A stretch of DNA of 33,093 nt from NCBI GenBank assembly GCA_034437215.1, contig DAOTVC010000164.1:1-33093 (forward strand), in the 5' to 3' direction. The notes under the pieces are model-generated. The model saw only the letters and a list, made by a program, of their open reading frames with translations. It made no database searches and was not told where the DNA came from. Of the stretch, positions 30,701 to 33,093 are shown in pieces. Position 1 is the first letter of the stretch; each line of letters begins with the position of its first letter. This DNA is from DAOTVC01 sp034437215. GTDB lineage: Bacteria > Chloroflexota > Anaerolineae > B4-G1 > SLSP01. A program made the position numbers and the translations under genes.

Positions 30701-32338
30701 GGTGCTCGCCGAGGCGCTCGCCGTGCGCACACAGTCCTGACAGTCCGCGCCCCACGCCGCCACGAGATTGGTCATCTCCGTGCCGCAGGCGGTGCAGCCC
30801 GTGGGGCTGTCGTCGGGCGTGAGGAGCACGACCGAGAAGGTGGTGGAGAGTCCCACCGCCCAGGTGATATAGGTGGTAGGGCTCACGGTGAAGACGCTAC
30901 CGCCGTCGGCGTCGACGACCGTCCAGCCGTCGGGCACGGTGTCGGTGATCTGAACCGTGCCGCTGATGCCCGTCAGGTCGACGTCGATGGTCGCGGTGAC
31001 CGTCTGGCCCCGGTAGACCTCCGCGGGCATGGTCTTCGTGAGCCCCACGTCGCCGGGCACGTCGACCATCTGCCAGGGGCGATTCTGAGGGAGCTCGTAG
31101 TAGGGGTTGTTGCAGAGATCGTAGTAGACGATGTCGAAGTTGAAGCTCCCGCCCTGGGGCGTGCTGCAGACGTCGGAGGGGAGGGTGAGGGTGAAGATCA
31201 GGTCGTAGCTGCTGCCGGGCGGGATGGGCGGCAGGTGGAAGACGCCGCCCGAGTAGGTGACGCCGGGCGCAGTCGTCACGTCGAAGGTGTTGAGATCCGT
31301 CGTCAGGGTGGTCGAGTAGGCCGTCCCGTCGCCCACGTTGGTCACCGGGACGGTGAAGGACTGCCGGCCCGCGCAGAAGGGAACGTCGAAGGTGGGCAGC
31401 GTGTACTCCAGGTCGGGGTTGCGCATCTGAAGGTCGACGGCGGCGGTCGCCGTCTGGGGATCAAGGCAGCTGCCCCCGCCACACCCCCACGTGGCGGTGA
31501 CCACGTTGTTCAGATCGGAGCAGCCCACGACCCGGGCGGAGACGGGGAAGGTCAGCACCTCACCCACGCTCATGGCGGGCACGAAGGTGCTGGTCAGACC
31601 GCTCACGTGGCTGAAGCCGCTGCCCAGCACGTCGTCGATGTCCACGTTGATCACGTCACCGTAGCCGGTGTTCTCCACGTAGACGGTCCAGGTCACCACG
31701 TCCTCGATGTAGGCCGTCGTGACAGCGGGTTCCTTGCGCACGGTGATGGCGCCCGGATTGACCACCAGGTCGGTGTAGCGCACGATGGGATCGGCGACGC
31801 CGTCCTGGGTGAGCGTGACGACGTTCTGCCCGGAGACCGCCGCGCAGCCGCCGGCGAAGGTGAAGGTGCAGCTCTGCACTTCGCCGGCTTCCATATCGAA
31901 GGGCCCGCAGTCCTGGGGGCTGGGGCTGTAGGGAGTGGGCATGGTACTGGTGACCATCACGCTGGTGGCGGGCGTCGCGCTGTTGGTAAAGACGACGGTG
32001 TAGGTGACGGTGTCGCAGACGTTGGCCGACGCCGGGCCGGAGACTCGTAAGGCACCGGCGGTGACGGCGTTGAGCCCCACCCCAACCGGAGCGGGGTCCG
32101 AGATCTTAGGGGGGTGGCTCGCGAACCAGGCCGGCAGGAGCTCTGCCGAGGCAGGCTCCGCTGCCGGCCGCGCCATCCAGGCGGGAAGCAGCTCCGCCGA
32201 GGCGGAGGAGGGTTCGGAAGGGAAGGTCGTCTCCGGCTCGGAGAGCACCGGGGCCTCAAAGGCGGCTGCCGCAGGCAGCGCCGGGGTGAAGAAGGAGACC
32301 AACAGAGAGAAGATCAACAAACAACGCACCGTGTCCAT
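21710..32338 (-). CDS. Giant secreted DUF11-repeat protein with inserted LamG-like domain and hydrophobic C-terminal tail
   Basis: The 3542-residue protein has a signal peptide (about residues 1-26, cut near ALPAAAA) and a linker with SAELLPAW twice (47-54, 64-71). About 24 repeats of the DUF11 beta-sandwich type follow, each marked by a start like LxLTK, then GxxLTYTLxVxNTG and VTDTLP. Repeats in the first 1570 residues carry many paired cysteines (GCGGGSC, GCGDGC); later ones almost none. A LamG/concanavalin-like domain (about 1670-1840, LLEDNFNTP…WVHFEIRAEGDRIRIYADGQ) interrupts one repeat. Units at 2674-2797 and 2798-2921 are almost identical. From about 3425 a fibronectin-III-like domain (IRLEWATIAEVDNLGFWVLRA) is followed by the end YRLFLPLLLR. 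It is probably a cell-surface stalk or adhesin. A ggga ribosome site precedes the ATG. Confidence 0.92.
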   Translation of the reverse strand: MDTVRCLLIFSLLVSFFTPALPAAAAFEAPVLSEPETTFPSEPSSASAELLPAWMARPAAEPASAELLPAWFASHPPKISDPAPVGVGLNAVTAGALRVSGPASANVCDTVTYTVVFTNSATPATSVMVTSTMPTPYSPSPQDCGPFDMEAGEVQSCTFTFAGGCAAVSGQNVVTLTQDGVADPIVRYTDLVVNPGAITVRKEPAVTTAYIEDVVTWTVYVENTGYGDVINVDIDDVLGSGFSHVSGLTSTFVPAMSVGEVLTFPVSARVVGCSDLNNVVTATWGCGGGSCLDPQTATAAVDLQMRNPDLEYTLPTFDVPFCAGRQSFTVPVTNVGDGTAYSTTLTTDLNTFDVTTAPGVTYSGGVFHLPPIPPGSSYDLIFTLTLPSDVCSTPQGGSFNFDIVYYDLCNNPYYELPQNRPWQMVDVPGDVGLTKTMPAEVYRGQTVTATIDVDLTGISGTVQITDTVPDGWTVVDADGGSVFTVSPTTYITWAVGLSTTFSVVLLTPDDSPTGCTACGTEMTNLVAAWGADCQDCVRTASASASTYIQCDDGVSSAKAVSAPLVPCSDETYTYTNTYTFGSAFVVTPTWGGLVFTETLPYQTYVTGTAAVWVSDGLSSCAATFSETIVGGELVITNIAPSCAVDLPGATLEITYQTRVGEPEACTDASWYDWSYLDLGVTGNAACAYGGVLQEGVFVETRAPEMRLSLEGLPPSISECGEYTVTLTAERTTPDVAAYDTVVDLVTDTYAVLTVLGFGGVTPVLTETDAGGYHWYYGDAFTSALTATVDLRVKLRCTSAAPFEASLHYDNRCADDDVYRERCTDGGTLGNPLTAPCAPILTKFPEVIYATNDIVRWSLTVYNAGAGPAYDVTLTDTLGSGLRYVSSTLASTQGSVAGVVPVTSAHHVTWTLPVIQPKERVTLGYYAEIISCDDLTNVFGGTQGCLGEACQKGCAAVSHVELPPTVLLNTNQFISPIDTCYTRTVTATVRNAGLLSVYSATVTETLPVGLNYVPGTTEVSTDTVNWQPGPDPTIVGRQISWGPGNGAPLDVWMARIRPNETVYVRFQTTASCPFTGGQVRVQTAYVDPCGVPHVTQASSYLMQSHIPQLTFEKVGQHLTRTHPTQDLVYAEPGETVVWTITVQNATGASPATNVVVTDTLPPNAGYLSATPGYSLTTPAVGSSGLISWDLDIVYPGQTVVLTVTSVISDPEGCEAVDTSNEAVLTWGCGDGCRFHLEDDAYLRTRPLLDSPGLVSDLGGTTLNRCGGVLTVTLVNDGPPAYDVVLTDTLPAGFVYSDTLSASTPPDIIVDGGSYVRYAWGVLPSGETTLAFRVRNANGSGDTCTLPTGDNLIEVRYDDDAVDCLTTGPYTVTGTQAIAVVGPTLQITKSPPDQTVDVGDPITWTLTVDNAGSGTAYNVVVTDVVGSNYVNVAAGNGSDGAVPIVAGNAITWLPDPIPAGGTWSAQVTAVLTDTGTNVNRAWVRGGCDTGCVTSSDQDDAHTTLLQEFGKTPELQTGTIGSLVVFHLAASLSDWDALYEDLTLTDALPPELGYVSAVLTYTYDNDGSHGGPLGPVVVGPDSAPPLAGTGNVIWYLGDLSGTIQINGVITAVIRDVPSGYDGARLTNNFRMTYTDDGVPYVYTDTADVDVLEPLLHLGKSYVTPSGCAATLLEDNFNTPNTSISPFGNWARLNSNAGIQDGMLHLSGSGDVESGAVLSDFSMSWMARKNTGNIDSAEVWTIFRINGDWNQNSYVFEWRNSEYRLRRYVGGALSTLATFSDVPGREEWVHFEIRAEGDRIRIYADGQLIFDLIDAAHTSGSTQIRTTNTSDVDLDDILVTRLNQTGCTVGAGDLVTYTLTVSNQARLPGYDLVITDVIPAGTSLWSYTFTSSDPTAAVGAEPAPIPGATGALVWQVNHLTPTLPFDPLNHTYLNLEVVLKVSEQITANTVLANQAFLAYDGQLGTGPLGIERDYSGGSHSTAIRTISGGIAKTTQFSPPPTATLGTVVTYTLIVPTTPISATLYDVVVTDTLDSRLYIEDVTTGGGTGAASDWDAQTVTATFASIPHATQAFVTVTAIISDPLGALAGDLITNVATLTHATDPLTTSNEVSTTVGEPDLTLVKASDPPTSSTVGAGDLITYAVSITNVGAPAGPAPAYDIVFTDTLPGYANDAAPTLLEVSLDGAPVAGSLYTTSYTGGVLSLVFTPTFAFSVPVGSVLLIRYAATVDADVGAGLDLINLAEVSWSSLPGATPGDRNYGPVQDGTNLHTEQPSIVKAVLPPTATIGSLITYTIRVPEPSIAATLYNVTVTDQLSPWLWLDTVDAPGGGLTSTADAFTVTYPTIPAGTQRLITVTAVVVSSDWQPPWEPVAGDLLTNVVTLSHDTGITTSTEVTVTIVEPELVIVKASEPPQSSTVAAGQAVTYTVTVTNTGDSAAYRYSVEDQLPVGMWQITPTILSITIDGSPVPPGDYVSGYFDFAGIVYAYFENWAPLPAGSVLEIVYVAYVDPDVTAGVDLTNTASVDWMSLSPDLSPEVRHYPPISTTNTVHAGYPLLELTKSASPSPVEAGEPLTYTLDLVNTGVVSATGVVVTDAIPVNTTFVTATLPHVGPVPDNSAGSVISWTVGTLDVGESRTFTLVVQTQAPLLDGTLITNTAWVTSSEGLTDTDTVTTPVQSSHLLTITKSGTPSPFEAGALLTYTLDWAVGGNEPALGVTLSDAVPANTTYWTSIPAATTAPPVGGTGLVRWDLGDRNPPDAGSVTLVVLVDSPLLTGTQLFNAALITDTQGLTDTDTLTTPVESWHSLALTKTAQPSPVEAGALLTYTLDWAVDGNEPALGVTLSDTVPANTTYWTSIPAATTAPPVGGTGLVRWDLGDRNPPEAGSVTLVVLVDSPLITGTQIFNAALITDTQGLTDTGTLTTPVGSSHALSVTKSFTPGVAVAGEALTYTIDWAVTGNEPAFDVTLFDTLPASTTFRSCSGAPCGSAAGVVTWTLGTQIPPASGSVTLVVDVDPALLWGVVLYNHVLISDSTNLTDTDETETDVEAWADLAIRKIDHPDPVVPGTTLTYTLLYTNYGPSDATEVWVEDLLPPEVVFGGAVPAPDFGPNPLEWYVPHLPAGSSDSIVVTVTVHSWVTETFTNAVTISPFTETFTDPDDSDNSDDEPTSPRLPGLTLVKSVLPGAAAPNMPFTYVLTLTNTGQVTLDPVTLTDTLPNLDFHYVPGSALPGEPVVSPPLLVWPDLGALDPGESLSVRFAVTVTPGITLGTYWNAALAEGDHPGGTITDTDDVPVSIQDPAVDISKHLVDFDNDIWAPNFVTFTIVLTNVGVSDVDVLPVYDLYDPYYLQFASAFPATPDSVDNVNGQVLWFDLTAPAPHGFGRNLLPGEVFSITTVFTVVNDIDTATTNTAVVSDATDIYDNPIPEDDDDETIVTIPTAVTLRYFRTEGLTDGIRLEWATIAEVDNLGFWVLRATEPDFTRASEVIFVPSLCRGNLCDAEYTYTDEDLARDVTYWYWLQDVDGAGNRTLHGPVSERILPFEARYRLFLPLLLR
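23576..24319 (-). repeat. Two 372-bp near-identical tandem units inside the giant gene
   Basis: Units 23576-23947 and 23948-24319 each encode 124 residues and are offset by exactly 372 nt. They share a run of about 90 identical bases (from about 23743 and 24115). The few differences include synonymous changes. This is a recent in-frame duplication of one DUF11 unit. Confidence 0.9.
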
Positions 32339-32425
32339 AAGTTACTCCCGTTCCGCTAGAGCTTTGTAGAGTTCATCGAATTTGAGATAAATCCAAGTGT
32401 TGGGTCCACTGAAAAAAGCAGACCT

Positions 32426-32452
32426 CACGCCAAGCCGCAAAGGGCGCTAAGG
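32426..32452. repeat. Array of cgcNaag units
   Basis: The sequence cgccaag, ccgcaaag, ggcgctaag repeats cgcNaag three times at 7-9 nt spacing. I recall phrases like this in intergenic DNA of many environmental bacteria. It lies 90 nt upstream of the giant gene start. Confidence 0.5.
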
Positions 32453-32462
32453 TTTTTAAATT

Positions 32463-32582
32463 GGGTGTGTTTCACTTGAGTTAAACCGAGGCGTGAAACG
32501 TGAAACGTAAAACGTGAGGGCTTCACGTTTCACGCTTTACGTTTCAGCCATGGATAGCTCACAACTGGATTGAAACACACCC
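32463..32582 (+). mobile_element. MITE-like element with 12-bp terminal inverted repeats and 9-bp target duplication
   Basis: The element is 120 bp with perfect ends gggtgtgtttca (32463-32474) and tgaaacacaccc (32571-32582). It is flanked by the direct repeat ttttaaatt (32454-32462 and 32583-32591). Inside are four 7-nt units (cgtgaaa, cgtgaaa, cgtaaaa, cgtgagg at 32492-32519) and a long imperfect hairpin. It has no coding capacity. The remainder of the 318-bp spacer holds the cgcNaag array and the ribosome site of the giant gene. Confidence 0.8.
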
Positions 32583-32656
32583 TTTTAAATTACATAACGT
32601 TAAGTTTGCGCTTTATACTATTCAAGAATATCATCTGTCACTTAGAATCAGACGAG

Positions 32657-33093
32657 CTACTGGGTCATCAACTCCAGGTAGTGATCCAGAGTCTGGGCAT
32701 TCAGGGAACCCACGTGGCGGTCCACGACTTGGCCCTGGGCATCGATGAAGTAGGTGGTCGGGAAACCGGAGATCCCGTAGAGCTGCGCCACCGCACCCTC
32801 GGTGTCGAGAACGATGTCGTAGTCGATCTCCTGCTGGGCGACGTACTGCTGGACGACGTCCTCCGCCTCGCGGACGTTGACCCCGACGAAGTGCACACCC
32901 TCGGGGCCGTAGGATGCGTAGGCCTCCCGCAGGAAAGGCGTCTGGGCTCGACAGTGACCGCACCAGCTGACCCAGAAGCTCAAGACGATGGGCTGCCCGC
33001 GGAGCTCATCGAGGGACAAGTAGAGGGGCTCCGGGCCCAACAGAGAGAGTTTGAAGTCGGGAGCCAGCTGGCCCCGTTGGGTGCCACGAGGTG
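32657..33093 (-). CDS. TlpA-like thioredoxin-fold protein, 5'-truncated by window edge
   Basis: The visible 145 residues are the C-terminal part of a TlpA/ResA-type redoxin. An open frame runs to the edge through LAPDFKLSLLGPEPLYLSLDELRG, the usual opening of the domain. The active site is WCGHC in VLSFWVSWCGHCRAQTPF, and the cis-proline loop is GFPTTYFIDAQGQVV. The N-terminal membrane anchor or signal peptide expected for the family is outside the window. A TTG at 33040 is not the start, because the conserved APDF motif lies before it. It would reduce or oxidise disulfides outside the membrane. It is encoded just upstream of a cysteine-rich giant exoprotein on the same strand, which may be meaningful or chance. 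Confidence 0.9.
   Translation of the reverse strand, partial: PRGTQRGQLAPDFKLSLLGPEPLYLSLDELRGQPIVLSFWVSWCGHCRAQTPFLREAYASYGPEGVHFVGVNVREAEDVVQQYVAQQEIDYDIVLDTEGAVAQLYGISGFPTTYFIDAQGQVVDRHVGSLNAQTLDHYLELMTQ

Noticed and set aside
21782..32369. tRNA or rRNA genes in the spacers
   Set aside because: I looked for cloverleaf ends and conserved rRNA stretches in the spacers and saw none; the hairpins there are simple inverted repeats.
32463..32582. CRISPR-like array from the repeated cgtgaaa units
   Set aside because: The units are only 7 nt, adjacent without spacers, and inside an element with terminal inverted repeats. There are no cas genes.

Overview
The window is high-GC bacterial DNA with long intergenic spacers full of hairpins. 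I infer a member of the Chloroflexota (Anaerolineae/Caldilineae-like). The grounds are a giant DUF11-repeat exoprotein ending in a hydrophobic 'YRLFLPLLLR' tail, a GH127/GH2/GPH sugar-use operon, PTS HPr and Enzyme I beside a nagA operon, and a VWA-PP2C-WD40-kinase operon. This placement rests on recalled protein-family patterns, not on a marker gene. Both ends of the window cut through genes.

Left third (1-5237), amino sugars and PTS: a partial nagA overlaps a UPF0309-type SIS protein, followed by ptsH and ptsI on the + strand. They converge at a bidirectional terminator on a minus-strand SIS-type glucosamine-6-phosphate deaminase (GlmS isomerase half only), which is preceded by a Mth938-family protein. 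Together NagA and the deaminase would take GlcNAc-6-P to Fru-6-P. Next (5570-10569, minus) is a compact operon read as GPH-family sugar transporter, GH127 beta-L-arabinofuranosidase-like enzyme, GH2 glycosidase. A hairpin-rich spacer and a DUF2721 membrane protein follow.

Centre (11487-21459, plus): a sigma70-like promoter leads into a VWA protein, a PP2C phosphatase, a seven-blade WD40 protein and a Ser/Thr kinase with a zinc ribbon. This is the core of the 'TerY-P triad' signalling cassette. It runs on into four envelope proteins: a membrane-anchored solute-binding-like protein, a membrane-anchored fusion of a solute-binding-like region to a VWA domain, a two-TM coiled-coil protein, and a LivK-type lipoprotein. 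No ABC permease or ATPase is present. I read the whole as a possible transmembrane sensing system joining extracytoplasmic ligand-binding proteins to a cytoplasmic phosphorylation switch; this is the window's best candidate for an undescribed system.

Right third (21710-33093, minus): a 3542-residue secreted protein with about 24 DUF11-type beta-sandwich repeats, one of them interrupted by a lower-GC LamG-like domain, and two nearly identical neighbouring units. Upstream of it is a partial TlpA-like thioredoxin.

The intergenic DNA is unusual. Three copies of a 75-120 bp MITE-like inverted-repeat element (20180-20284, 32463-32582, 11344-11418) can be aligned, one with a 9-bp target duplication. 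Six spacers hold short arrays of 7-8-nt units, and several spacers hold long perfect hairpins.
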